Shown piece after piece: positions 9,818 through 20,229 of a stretch of 64,000 nucleotides of DNA. The stretch lies in assembly GCF_049898325.1 (NCBI RefSeq), contig NZ_JAFCXL010000017.1, positions 62,001 to 126,000 of the forward strand. The letters are read 5' to 3'. The notes below the pieces were generated by a model that was given only the letters and a program-made list of their open reading frames with translations, made no database searches and was not told where the DNA came from. The stretch's first letter is position 1. Every line of letters begins with the position of its first letter. The translations under genes and the position numbers were made by a program. Origin of the DNA: JAFCUW01 sp049898325. Lineage in GTDB: Bacteria > Pseudomonadota > Gammaproteobacteria > Burkholderiales > Burkholderiaceae_D.

Positions 9818-12586
9818 TCAGTCCGCCGCGCCGAACATCGCCTGCCACAGCGCCGTCACCGCCTGCGCGTGACCGGCCACCAGCGCCGGCGCCACCCGCG
9901 CATTGTCCTGGCCCTGCAGGCGCACCTGGTGTTGCAGGCGGCGCATGGCGCGGTAGGCGTCGGCCACCGCCAGCGCAAGGGCAGGATCGATCAGGCCCAG
10001 TTCGCCGCAGGTTTTCAGCAGGGCGATGTTGCCGCTGTTGGCGGTCAGCCGGGGCCAGGCGTGGGCGTGGCGCAGCACCAGGTACTGCACCATGAATTCG
10101 ATGTCGATCATGCCGCCGGCGCCCTGCTTGAGGTCGAAGCCGCTGCCGGGCGCCTGCGCCTTGTGCATGCGCGCGCGCATGGCCAGCACTTCCTGGCGCA
10201 GCAGCGTGTCGTCGCGCTCGCGCATCAGCACCAGTTGCCGAATCTGTTCGAAGCGCGCGCCGATGGCGGCGTCGCCGGCGCAAAAACGGGCCCGCGTGAG
10301 CGCCTGGTGCTCCCACACCCAGGCCGCGCTGGTCTGGTAGCGCTCGAAGGCGGACAGCGAGGACACCAGCATGCCGGAGGCGCCGTCCGGGCGCAGCGCG
10401 GTGTCGATGTCGAACAGGATGCCGGCCGAGGTGTGCGCCGTCATCCAGGTGATGAAGCGCTGGGCCAGCCGGGCATAGTGGGCGGCGGCCTCCTGGTCGT
10501 CGTCGTCGAACAGGAAAATGACGTCGAGATCGGAGACATAACCGAGTTCCTTGCCGCCCAGCTTGCCGTAGGCGATCACGGCGAAGCGGGGCACCTCGCG
10601 GTGCCGCCTGGCCACGGTCAGCCAGGCCGCCTTGATGGTGGCCTCGACGATCAGGTCGGCCAGCGCCGACAGGTAGTCGGCCAGGCGCTCGACCGACAAT
10701 TCGCCGGCCAGGTCCAGCGCCAGCAGGCGAAACAGCTGGGCGTGGTGGAAGTCGCGCAGGATGTCCATCTGCCGCTCGGTGTCGCCGGCGGCGCCGTCGA
10801 GCTGGCCCTGCAGTTCGGCCGCCAATGCCGGGCAATCGGGGCCGGCACCGCTCACCCGGTCGTCGAGCAGTTCGTCGAGCAGGATCGGGTGCTGCGACAG
10901 GAACGTGGCGGCCCAACCGGACGCGTTCATCATGCGAATGACGCGCTCGAGCGTGTGCGGGTATTCGGTCAGCAGCGACAGGTAGGAGGCGCGCCGCGCC
11001 ACCGCCTCGAAAAAGTCGAGCAGGCGCGCCAGCGTGGCGCCGTGGCGGCCCACCCCGGCTTCCTTGATGACGCGCGCGATCAGGGGCAGGGCGGCGTTGA
11101 GCAGGGCCAGCAGCCTGGTGCGGCTCGCTTCCGGCATCGCCTGCAGGCGCGGCGCGTGCCAGGTCGCCATCAGGCGGCGGGCGGCGGCGCCGGCCTCGTC
11201 AAAGCCCAGGCCGGCCAGGCGCGCTTCGATCGCCGCCAGGTTGTCGATGTCGGCCTCGCCGCCGCTCGAGTGCAGCTGCATGCTCTCTTCGCCGTCTTCG
11301 CTGCCGGCGACCTTCTCGCTGAAGATGGCGTCGAACTGGGCGGCCACGAAGCGGCGGTGGCCGTCCAGCTGCGCCAGCAGGGTGGCCGCGTCCGCCAGGC
11401 CCATCATGGTGGCCAGCAGGGCGCGTTCCGCCTCGCCACCGGGCACCGTGTGGGTCTGGGCATCGTCGCGGTATTGCAGGCGGTGCTCGAGATTGCGCAG
11501 GAAGGTGTAGGCGTCGAGCAGGGTGCCGACGGTGTCGCGCGGCAGCAGTTCCTTCTCGGCCAGCACCGCCAGCGTGGCGCGGGTGGAGCGATCGCGCAGG
11601 GCGGCGTCGCGGCCGCCCCGGATCAGCTGGAACACCTGGGCCAGAAATTCGATCTCGCGGATGCCACCGCGGCCCAGCTTGACGTTGTTGCTGCGGTCCG
11701 GGTGCAAGCGTTCCTGGCGGTCGACTTCGGCGCGGATCTGGCCGTGCATGGTGCGGATGGCGTCGATCACGCCGAAATCGAGGTAACGGCGGTACACGAA
11801 CGGGCGCACGATGGCGTCGAGGGCGGCGATGTCGGCCGCCGTGCCGGTGACGGCGCGCGCCTTGACCCAGGCGTAGCGCTCCCATTCGCGGCCCTGGACG
11901 ATCAGGTAGTGCTCGACCATCGACAGGCTGGCCACCAGCGGGCCAGAGTTGCCGTTCGGCCGCAAGGCCATGTCGACGCGGAACACGAAACCGTCTTCGA
12001 TCACTTCAGACAGGGAGGCAATCAGTTTTTTGCCCAGCCGGCTGAAAAACTCGTGGTTCGACAGGGGGCGCTGGCCGGCGCCGGCGGCGCAGTCGCCGTC
12101 TTCCGGATAGACAAAGATCAGGTCGATGTCGGACGAGACATTGAGTTCGCCGCCGCCTTGCTTGCCCATCGCCAATACCATCAGTTGCTGGGGCAGGCCC
12201 GATTCGGCGCCCGTCGGCATGCCGTGCTGGGCCACCATCTCGTCCATCAGGGGCGCCAGCGCGCAGGCGATGGCGAAGTCGGCCAGCGCCGTCATCGTCG
12301 CCACCACCTCGGCCAGGTCGGCCTGGCCGGCCAGGTCGCGCTCGATGAGCGTGCACACGACCAGGTTGCGCAGGCGCCGCAGGCCGCGTGGCAAGGGCAA
12401 GGGCGCGGCGCCCGCATCCCGTTCACGCTGCAGTTCCGCGCCGAAATCGCAGCGTTCGAGCGATAATTGGGCCAGGGCGCTCAGGCGCGCGGCGCGCGCG
12501 GGGTCGGCCGCCAGCCAGCGTTGGTAAAAGTGCGAATAACTGGCGGGATCGACAAGGTGCGGGGCTGCGTGCGGGGCTGCGTTCAT
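9818..12586 (-). CDS. glnE: Bifunctional glutamine synthetase adenylyltransferase/adenylyl-removing enzyme
   Basis: Controls glutamine synthetase by adding or removing AMP on a tyrosine, under PII control. At 922 aa it has the family's two nucleotidyltransferase domains. The N-terminal deadenylylase half carries GKQGGGELNVSSDIDLIFVY (about 141-160), with D153 and D155 as metal ligands, and GRGGIREIEFLAQ. The C-terminal adenylylase half carries YGKLGGKELGYVSDLDVIFLF (about 675-695) and GAGGMIDIEFMVQYL. Start ATG 12586; no clear Shine-Dalgarno. Divergent from the YhdP-family gene. No glnA or glnB is in the window. Confidence 0.95.
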   Translation of the reverse strand: MNAAPHAAPHLVDPASYSHFYQRWLAADPARAARLSALAQLSLERCDFGAELQRERDAGAAPLPLPRGLRRLRNLVVCTLIERDLAGQADLAEVVATMTALADFAIACALAPLMDEMVAQHGMPTGAESGLPQQLMVLAMGKQGGGELNVSSDIDLIFVYPEDGDCAAGAGQRPLSNHEFFSRLGKKLIASLSEVIEDGFVFRVDMALRPNGNSGPLVASLSMVEHYLIVQGREWERYAWVKARAVTGTAADIAALDAIVRPFVYRRYLDFGVIDAIRTMHGQIRAEVDRQERLHPDRSNNVKLGRGGIREIEFLAQVFQLIRGGRDAALRDRSTRATLAVLAEKELLPRDTVGTLLDAYTFLRNLEHRLQYRDDAQTHTVPGGEAERALLATMMGLADAATLLAQLDGHRRFVAAQFDAIFSEKVAGSEDGEESMQLHSSGGEADIDNLAAIEARLAGLGFDEAGAAARRLMATWHAPRLQAMPEASRTRLLALLNAALPLIARVIKEAGVGRHGATLARLLDFFEAVARRASYLSLLTEYPHTLERVIRMMNASGWAATFLSQHPILLDELLDDRVSGAGPDCPALAAELQGQLDGAAGDTERQMDILRDFHHAQLFRLLALDLAGELSVERLADYLSALADLIVEATIKAAWLTVARRHREVPRFAVIAYGKLGGKELGYVSDLDVIFLFDDDDQEAAAHYARLAQRFITWMTAHTSAGILFDIDTALRPDGASGMLVSSLSAFERYQTSAAWVWEHQALTRARFCAGDAAIGARFEQIRQLVLMRERDDTLLRQEVLAMRARMHKAQAPGSGFDLKQGAGGMIDIEFMVQYLVLRHAHAWPRLTANSGNIALLKTCGELGLIDPALALAVADAYRAMRRLQHQVRLQGQDNARVAPALVAGHAQAVTALWQAMFGAAD

Positions 12587-12772
12587 GGGAGGCGGGGCGC
12601 TTATTTACGGTTGAGGGAGAGGCACGGTCGATAGCGCGGTCGTACGCAAGCGCCAGCTTCATCAATGGCGCTTCTGCCGGCCGGGCGATGCGGTAAAATT
12701 GCGACCGTGCTTGCAGCAGAACGATGGTAAGCCAGGCGGCGGCGTTGGCGCAAGCGCGCCGCCCGCACCACA

Positions 12773-15700
12773 TTGATTGCGAACCCCTGGCCGAGGCCGG
12801 CCTTTTTTTGCGCGCTGCGCGCGGGCCGACGCCAGGGGTTCTTTTACGCGAGTACCCCTATTAACCATCTGATCGACAGCCAGGCAACCGAGGGCGTCAG
12901 CGCGCACCCGCCCCTGGCGCAGCGCTGGCGCAGTCTGCGCGCGGCCTGGCGGCTGTGCGATCGGGCCTCGCACCACATCCTGGGCTGGACCGTGCGCTTC
13001 GCGCTGCTGGTGTATTTCGCCTTCGCCATCCTGTTCCTGCTGCTGCGCTACGTGGTCCTGCCTAATATCGACTATTACAAGGGCGATATCGAGCGCCTGG
13101 CCAGCCGCGCCGTGGGCAACCAGGTGTCGATCGCCCGGATCTACGCGTCCTGGCAGGGCTTGCGGCCGAATCTGTTCCTGGGCGACGTCGTGCTGCGCGA
13201 CGGCCAGGGCCGCGCCGTGCTCAGCCTGCCCAGCGTGTCGGCCACCTTCGCCTGGTGGACCGTGCTGGCCGGCGATGCCCGCTTCGAATCGCTCGAACTG
13301 ATCCGGCCCAGCCTGGACGTGCGGCGCGATGCCAGCGGCCGCCTCAGCGTGGCCGGCATCGTGCTCGACAACAAGAAGGGCGGCGCCCCGAATGACTGGG
13401 CCCTGCGCCAGCACCATATCGTGATCCGCGACGGCCGCATCGACTGGACCGACCTGCAGCGCCAGGCGCCCACGCTGGCGCTCGAGCGGGTCGAGCTGAG
13501 CCTGACCAACAACTGGAACCGCCACCGCTTCGCCATGCACGCCACGCCGCCGCCGGCGCTGTCGGCGCCGCTCGACGTGCGTGCCGATTTCAGCAGTCCC
13601 CGCTTTGCCGTCAGCCGCGCCGCCGTCTCCCTGTGGAAGGGCGAACTGTACGCCGACCTGCGCGACACCGACCTGGCCGCCTGGAAACCGTACCTCGACT
13701 ATCCGTTTGCGCTCAACCAGGGCAAGGGCTCGGTGCGCGCCTGGCTCACGCTGGACCAGTCGCGCCTGGCCGGCTTTACCGCCGACCTGGCGCTGAGCGC
13801 GGTGGCGCTGCGGCTGGGGCCCGAGCTGCCCCCGCTGGCCCTGCGCCAGGTCAGCGGGCGCCTGTCGGCCAGCGAAACCATCGGTCCCGTCGCCACCGCC
13901 GGCACGCCCACTTTTGGCAAGCACGGCCACCGCATCTCGCTCGATCAGTTCGCCGTCGTCACGGCCGACGGTGTCAGCCTGCCGCCCACCACGCTGGCGC
14001 AGTCGTACACGCCGGCCGCGCGCGGCAAGCGCGAAAAAACCGTGATCAGCGCGCGCGCGCTGGACCTGGCGCTGGTGGCCCAGTTGGCCGCCCAGGCCCC
14101 GCTCTCGCCGGCCGAGCGCAGCCTGCTGGCCGAACTGGCGCCGCGCGGGCGCCTGCGCAATTTTTCGGCGGAGTGGGAAGGGCGCTATCCGTCCTTGCCG
14201 ACCTGGCGCGTGCGCGGTCAGCTCGAGCAACTGGGCCTCAATGCCCGGCCACCCCGGCTGGCGGTGGCAAAAACGGCCAGCCGCGAGGCGGTCACGGCCA
14301 TGCCGGCCATTCCCGGTTTCGATCACTTGTCCGGTACCATCGACGCCAGCGAGCGGGGCGGCACTGTCGAGCTCGATTCGCCCCAACTGCGCATCGAGTT
14401 GCCCCAGTGGTTCGCCGACCCCGCCATCGACTTCGACAAATTCGACCTGCGCGCGCGCTGGCAGTATCCCCGCCCTGACCAGGTGGCCGTGCAGATCGAC
14501 CAGTTCGAGGCCGCCCAGGGCGCCTTGCACGTGCGCCTGCACGGCAAGCATGTATTGCCCCTGGTGCATGGCAAAGGGGCGGGCGAGGCCGACCTGCATG
14601 GAGAGCTGACGGGTTTTTCCATCAAGTCGCTCGATCGCTATCTGCCCCTGCAAACGCCGGCGCACCTGCGCGCGTGGCTGGTCGGTGCGCTCGAGGACGG
14701 CATGCTGCAGGACGCCACCGTGCGCCTGCGCGGGGACCTGTCGCATTTCCCGTTCCAGGCCGACACGGCGTTCGAGCGCAACCGCGGCGAATTCCGCGTC
14801 GCCGGGCGGCTGGAAAACGCCCGCCTCAATTACACCCCGGGCCACCTGGGCAAGGACGGCAAGTCGCCCCTGTGGCCGCTGGCCGAACGTATCAATGGCA
14901 GCATCGTGTTCGACCGCACGCGCATGGACATCAAGGCCGACAGTGCGAGCACCGCGGGAGTCGCCTTGAGCAACGTCAAGGCGGTGATCCCCGATTTGCT
15001 CTCGCGCGACATGCAGCTGGAAATCGACGGCAGCGCCAGCGGGCCCCTGCAGGAATTTTTACGCTACGTGGGCGCCAGCCCCGTCACCGACTGGATCGGC
15101 CACTTTACGGACGACGCCCGCGCCAGCAACGGCGCCCGGCTGGGCCTGAAACTGCGGCTGCCGCTGGCGCACCTGCCCGACACCAAGGTGCAGGGCGTGC
15201 TGCAACTGATGAACAACGACATCACCCTGTTCGACGATCTGCCACCCTTGCAGGCGGCCCTGGGCAAGATTGAATTTACCGAGCGGGGCGTCTCGCTCAA
15301 CGGCGTTGGTGCCAGTTTCCTGGGCGGACCGCTGGCGCTGACGGGGGGCACCCAGAAAGACAACAGCATTCTCATCAAGCTCGCTGGCCAGCTCAGCGCC
15401 GACGGCTTGCGCAAGGCCTGGCCGGCGCCGGCGGTGCAGCGGCTGACCGCGTATTTCAGCGGCGAGACGCGCTTTACGGGCGCTGTCGCCGTGCGCGACC
15501 ACCGGGTCGACGTGACGGTCGACTCCAGCCTGGCCGGCATGGGCCTGGGGTTTCCCGCGCCCCTGTCGAAGAGCGCCGCCGTCGACACCATGCCCTTGCG
15601 GTTTGTCCTGAGCGGGCAGGCCACCGGTGACGCCGCGCTGGCGCGCGATGAAATTCGCCTGTCGATCGGTTCGGCCATGACCGCCCGTTACCTGCGCCAG

Positions 15701-17032
15701 CGGCAGGGCAAGGGGCCGTGGACGGTGCTGCGGGGCGGCATCGGCGTCAACGTGCCGGCGCCCGAACCGGACAGCGGCGTGATGTTCAACGTCAATATGA
15801 AGTCGCTCAATGTCGACCAGTGGATGGCCCTGGGCAGCGCGGTGGCGGGGCCGGCGGCGGCGGATGCGACCGCGGCCGCCGGTCCGCAGGGCCTGGCCCA
15901 GTATGTGACGGCCGACGTCCTGTCCGGTCGCGCTGACGAGCTGATCATCGCCGAGCGCAAGCTCGACAACGTGGTGGTGGGCGTGTCGCACCTCAAGTCG
16001 AGCTGGCAAGCGAACATCGACTCGCGCCAGGCCTCTGGCCACATCACCTGGAACGAGCCGGCCAACGGCCAGGGCCTGGGCAAGGTGACGGCGCGCCTGG
16101 CCACCCTGATCATCCCCGAGTCGGCCGCCGCAGAAGTGAAGGATTTGCTGGAAAGCAGCAAGAGCGCGGCCGCCACCATTCCCGGTCTCGACATCGTCGC
16201 CGACCGCTTCGAACTGTTCAACAAGCCGCTGGGCAAGCTCGAACTGGTCGCCAGCAACGAACGGGTGGCGGCCGGCCGCGAATGGCGCATCAACCGGCTG
16301 TCGATGGTCAATCCGGATGGCGAGCTCAAGGCGACCGGCAAGTGGCTCATCCGCGAAGGCAAGAGCACCACCAATCTCAACTTCAACCTCGACATCGCCG
16401 ACGCCGGCCGCCTGCTCGACCGGCTGGGCTTTCCGGATACCTTAAAGCGGGGCAAGGGCAAGCTATCGGGCGACGTCAGCTGGAATGGCTTGCCGTACTC
16501 GCTCGACGCGCCCAGCCTGTCGGGCACGATTGCCCTCAATGTGGCGGCCGGCCAGTTCCTCAAGAAGGATCCGGGCGCCGCCAAATTGCTGGGCGTACTG
16601 AGCCTGCAAGCCTTGCCGCGCCTGCTCAAGCTCGATTTCCACGACGTCTTTTCCGAAGGCCTGGCGTTTGACGGCATCAATGCCACGGCCGTGATTGCCA
16701 AGGGTGTGCTGAAAACCGACAATCTCAAGATGTACGGGGTGGCCGCCACCGTGCTGATGGACGGCAGCGCCGACATCGCCAACGAATCGACCAATCTGCG
16801 CGTGGTGGTGGTGCCCGAATTTAACCTGGGCACGGGCCCGCTCGTGTATGCGCTGGCGGTCAATCCCGTGATCGGCCTGGGCAGTTTCCTGGCCCAGCTT
16901 TTCCTGCGCGCACCCATGATGGAGGCGTTGACTTACGAAATGAAGGTGGAGGGGCCGTGGAAGGCGCCGGTGGTGACCAAGCTGGCCAAGCGTACCGTCG
17001 TTGCCCCCGCTGGCGTACCGCCCGCCCCATGA
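12773..17032 (+). CDS. YhdP-family AsmA-like envelope protein (TIGR02099 type)
   Basis: Very large (up to 1419 aa) inner-membrane-anchored periplasmic protein. One TM helix is at about 72-95, and the rest is repetitive beta-rich AsmA-like sequence. The C-terminal part (GTIALNVAAGQFLKKDPGAAKLLGVLSLQALPRLLKLDF) is diagnostic for the YhdP group. Related proteins (YhdP, TamB, YdbH) are thought to bridge the membranes and carry phospholipid to the outer membrane. The start is uncertain: TTG 12773 is the only usual codon before the TM helix, but it overlaps a terminator-like hairpin, so a non-ATG start further down is possible. The next gene follows 26 bases later, so the two are probably an operon. 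Confidence 0.88.
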   Translation: MIANPWPRPAFFCALRAGRRQGFFYASTPINHLIDSQATEGVSAHPPLAQRWRSLRAAWRLCDRASHHILGWTVRFALLVYFAFAILFLLLRYVVLPNIDYYKGDIERLASRAVGNQVSIARIYASWQGLRPNLFLGDVVLRDGQGRAVLSLPSVSATFAWWTVLAGDARFESLELIRPSLDVRRDASGRLSVAGIVLDNKKGGAPNDWALRQHHIVIRDGRIDWTDLQRQAPTLALERVELSLTNNWNRHRFAMHATPPPALSAPLDVRADFSSPRFAVSRAAVSLWKGELYADLRDTDLAAWKPYLDYPFALNQGKGSVRAWLTLDQSRLAGFTADLALSAVALRLGPELPPLALRQVSGRLSASETIGPVATAGTPTFGKHGHRISLDQFAVVTADGVSLPPTTLAQSYTPAARGKREKTVISARALDLALVAQLAAQAPLSPAERSLLAELAPRGRLRNFSAEWEGRYPSLPTWRVRGQLEQLGLNARPPRLAVAKTASREAVTAMPAIPGFDHLSGTIDASERGGTVELDSPQLRIELPQWFADPAIDFDKFDLRARWQYPRPDQVAVQIDQFEAAQGALHVRLHGKHVLPLVHGKGAGEADLHGELTGFSIKSLDRYLPLQTPAHLRAWLVGALEDGMLQDATVRLRGDLSHFPFQADTAFERNRGEFRVAGRLENARLNYTPGHLGKDGKSPLWPLAERINGSIVFDRTRMDIKADSASTAGVALSNVKAVIPDLLSRDMQLEIDGSASGPLQEFLRYVGASPVTDWIGHFTDDARASNGARLGLKLRLPLAHLPDTKVQGVLQLMNNDITLFDDLPPLQAALGKIEFTERGVSLNGVGASFLGGPLALTGGTQKDNSILIKLAGQLSADGLRKAWPAPAVQRLTAYFSGETRFTGAVAVRDHRVDVTVDSSLAGMGLGFPAPLSKSAAVDTMPLRFVLSGQATGDAALARDEIRLSIGSAMTARYLRQRQGKGPWTVLRGGIGVNVPAPEPDSGVMFNVNMKSLNVDQWMALGSAVAGPAAADATAAAGPQGLAQYVTADVLSGRADELIIAERKLDNVVVGVSHLKSSWQANIDSRQASGHITWNEPANGQGLGKVTARLATLIIPESAAAEVKDLLESSKSAAATIPGLDIVADRFELFNKPLGKLELVASNERVAAGREWRINRLSMVNPDGELKATGKWLIREGKSTTNLNFNLDIADAGRLLDRLGFPDTLKRGKGKLSGDVSWNGLPYSLDAPSLSGTIALNVAAGQFLKKDPGAAKLLGVLSLQALPRLLKLDFHDVFSEGLAFDGINATAVIAKGVLKTDNLKMYGVAATVLMDGSADIANESTNLRVVVVPEFNLGTGPLVYALAVNPVIGLGSFLAQLFLRAPMMEALTYEMKVEGPWKAPVVTKLAKRTVVAPAGVPPAP
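12789..12809 (+). terminator. Terminator-like hairpin at the 5' edge of the YhdP-family gene
   Basis: Stem GGCCG (12789-12793), loop AGGC, CGGCC (12798-12802), followed directly by seven T's. It lies inside a longer 11-bp inverted repeat (12781-12791 with 12831-12841). It could end a short upstream transcript or attenuate the downstream gene. It sits within the first codons if the TTG at 12773 is the start, which makes that start doubtful. Confidence 0.45.
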
Positions 17033-17058
17033 ACGGTGTCCATTCAAGAAGGTAAAAC

Positions 17059-17856
17059 ATGACAAAAGTTGCCGCCATTCAAATGATTTCGACGCCAGAC
17101 GTCGCCACCAACATCGCCACCGCGCGTCGCCTGGTCGCGCAGGCGGCCGCCACCGGCGCGACCCTGGTCAGCCTGCCCGAGTACTGGCCCATCATGGGCT
17201 TGCAGGACACCGACAAGGTCGACCACGCCGAGCACGACGGCGCCGGTCCGATCCAGGATTTCATGGCCGGCGCCGCCCGTGAGCACGGCATCTGGCTGGC
17301 CGGCGGCACCTTGCCCTTGCACTCGCCCAGCGCCGGCAAGGTAATGAACACGACGCTGGTCTACAACCCGCAGGGCGAGGCGGTGGGCCGTTACGACAAG
17401 ATCCACCTGTTTGGCTTTCAGCAAGGCGACGAAGCCTACGACGAGGCGCGCACCATCGTGCCCGGTGCCGACGTCGTCACCTTCACCGCGCCGTTCGGCA
17501 AGGTGGGTCTGGCCGTGTGCTACGACCTGCGCTTTCCCGAGCTGTTTCGCGCCATGGGCGACTGCGCCCTGATGCTGGTGCCGGCTGCCTTCACCCACAC
17601 CACCGGCAGCGCCCACTGGGAAGTGCTGCTGCGCGCCCGCGCCATTGAAAACCAGTGCTACGTGCTGGCGGCGGCGCAGGGCGGCCTGCACGCCAACGGC
17701 CGCCGCACGTACGGCCACAGCCTGTTAATCGATCCGTGGGGTACAGTGACGGCCATGCTCGAAGAAGGCGAGGGCGTGGTGGCCGGCGAGATCGACCAGG
17801 CCCTGATCGACAGCGTGCGCGCGAGCTTGCCGGCGCTGCGCCATCGCCGCATGTAA
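17059..17856 (+). CDS. Nitrilase-superfamily carbon-nitrogen hydrolase (Nit1/deaminated glutathione amidase type)
   Basis: 265-aa cytoplasmic amidase. The catalytic triad of the superfamily is visible: Glu41 in LPEYWP, Lys114 in GRYDKIHLF, and Cys154 in AVCYDLRFPEL. CYDLRFPEL is typical of the Nit1/YbeM branch, which hydrolyses deaminated glutathione as a metabolite-repair step; that substrate is inferred. ATG 17059 has AAGGT upstream. It is encoded between the YhdP-family gene and tldD, a neighbourhood common in betaproteobacteria. Confidence 0.88.
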   Translation: MTKVAAIQMISTPDVATNIATARRLVAQAAATGATLVSLPEYWPIMGLQDTDKVDHAEHDGAGPIQDFMAGAAREHGIWLAGGTLPLHSPSAGKVMNTTLVYNPQGEAVGRYDKIHLFGFQQGDEAYDEARTIVPGADVVTFTAPFGKVGLAVCYDLRFPELFRAMGDCALMLVPAAFTHTTGSAHWEVLLRARAIENQCYVLAAAQGGLHANGRRTYGHSLLIDPWGTVTAMLEEGEGVVAGEIDQALIDSVRASLPALRHRRM

Positions 17857-18074
17857 GGGGCGTTTGAGCGGGTGACCTGGCTGCCCTGTCCGGGCCCGGC
17901 CCGGCGTTCATGGCGACCAGGTGCGCGCACCGGGGCGCCATTTCCACGCGGTGAACAAGCAACTGAACCGGATTGACGTCACTTCGCCTTTTCCCGGCGT
18001 CGCCGGGGGCCTTGTCTGACTGTCCCCAACCAAAAGGTGGTTTATACTTTTGGGTGATTACTTAAGGATGCACC

Positions 18075-19535
<1,461 letters not shown>

Positions 19536-19753
19536 TCAAACAAAAGTGGAAACCTACTTTTGTTTGGCTTGAATGGAGAGGACCTTCAAAAGAAGGCAAA
19601 AAAAGTGGAAACCTACTTTTTTTGGACTGACTGGAGAGAACCTTAAAAGGAAGGGCACAAAAAAAGTGGAAACCTACTTTTTTTGGACTGACTGGAGAGA
19701 ACCTTAAACGGCAGGGCGAAAGTGAACGCCACTTTCGCCCTGGTACAGTCAGA

Positions 19754-19784
19754 GAAAAAGCCTCGGCAAAGCCGAGGCTTTTTC
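19754..19784. terminator. Strong bidirectional terminator inside the hairpin array
   Basis: Perfect 14-bp stem GAAAAAGCCTCGGC (19754-19767), loop AAA, and its complement (19771-19784). The A/T ends give a U-run in both directions. It would insulate tldD from the convergent TonB receptor. Confidence 0.85.
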
Positions 19785-19790
19785 AGTCAC

Positions 19791-19992
19791 GCAACCCCGA
19801 TTTATGCGCGCTCCGCCGCGATGATGGACTGGAGTGGGCTGCTAACTTTTAGAGCGTGAAATACATGCTTTTGCGTTCTGCCGTGAGCGTCGAGGAACGA
19901 CTCGCAGCTAATTCTCGTTCGGTCCAGTCCCTGGCATCTCGCACGCCGATAACGTCCATCATCGCGGCGAAGCTTGCACAAATCGGGGTTGC
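19791..19992. repeat. Central ~200-bp interrupted inverted repeat
   Basis: The outer arms are exact complements: GCAACCCCGATTT (19791-19803) with AAATCGGGGTTGC (19980-19992). The inner arms are also exact: CGCCGCGATGATGGA (19814-19828) with TCCATCATCGCGGCG (19955-19969). A further pair, GGACTGGA (19826-19833) with TCCAGTCC (19923-19930), overlaps the inner arm. The centre (19834-19922) shows no clear gene. It could be a MITE-like element or a structured RNA; the sequence does not decide. Confidence 0.8.
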
Positions 19993-20229
19993 GTTCACCC
20001 CAAATTTTCCCGGCTCTGCCGGGAAAGATTTGCCTGACCAATTCAAACGAAAGTTGTTTTTTACTTTCGTTTGGCGTTTAAGGTTCTTACCGATCAAGCC
20101 AGACAAAAGTAGGTTTCCACTTTTGTCTGATCTTCACGTTTAAGGTTCTTACCGATCAAGCCAGACAAAAGTAGGTTTCCACTTTTGTCTGAACGCTTCA
20201 AAAGTAGGTTTCCACTTTTGTCTGAATGT

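Larger units (their letters stand above)
19537..20220. repeat. Symmetrical array of eight related hairpins around a central inverted repeat
   Basis: Hairpins, given as left arm / right arm: 1) 19537-19547 / 19556-19566; 2) 19598-19606 / 19615-19623; 3) 19659-19667 / 19676-19684; 4) 19713-19723 / 19731-19741; 5) 20044-20054 / 20063-20073; 6) 20100-20110 / 20119-20129; 7) 20162-20172 / 20181-20191; 8) 20199-20205 / 20214-20220. Copies 1-3 have loop GGAAACCT and are followed by a conserved tail (for example GACTGACTGGAGAGAACCTT). Copies 6-8 have the complementary loop AGGTTTCC; copies 6 and 7 carry a similar tail on the other side, so that half lies in the opposite orientation. Stems differ (CAAACAAAAGT, AAAAAAAGT, GGGCGAAAGT, CAAACGAAAGT, CAGACAAAAGT) but each pairs with its own partner. 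No convincing gene is present. Confidence 0.9.

Noticed and set aside
9767..12466. 899-codon plus-strand frame opposite glnE
   Set aside because: Composition is Gln/Gly/His/Ala-rich without domains; glnE on the other strand carries all expected motifs.
12832..12841. Antiterminator pairing for the hairpin at 12789-12809
   Set aside because: The pairing partner lies downstream of the T-run, so it would be transcribed only after the termination decision; it cannot be a classical antiterminator.
12724..12864. 46-codon ORF across the hairpin before the YhdP-family gene
   Set aside because: No Shine-Dalgarno and no recognisable sequence; it spans a terminator-like stem. Kept only as a remote possibility.
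19802..20143. Short ORFs (79-95 codons) inside the central inverted repeat
   Set aside because: They run through the inverted arms and hairpins, have no clear ribosome-binding site or recognisable sequence, and are best explained by chance.
19537..20220. Possible CRISPR array
   Set aside because: The repeats invert in the second half, the intervals between hairpins are themselves similar in sequence rather than unique spacers, spacing is irregular, and no cas gene is nearby.
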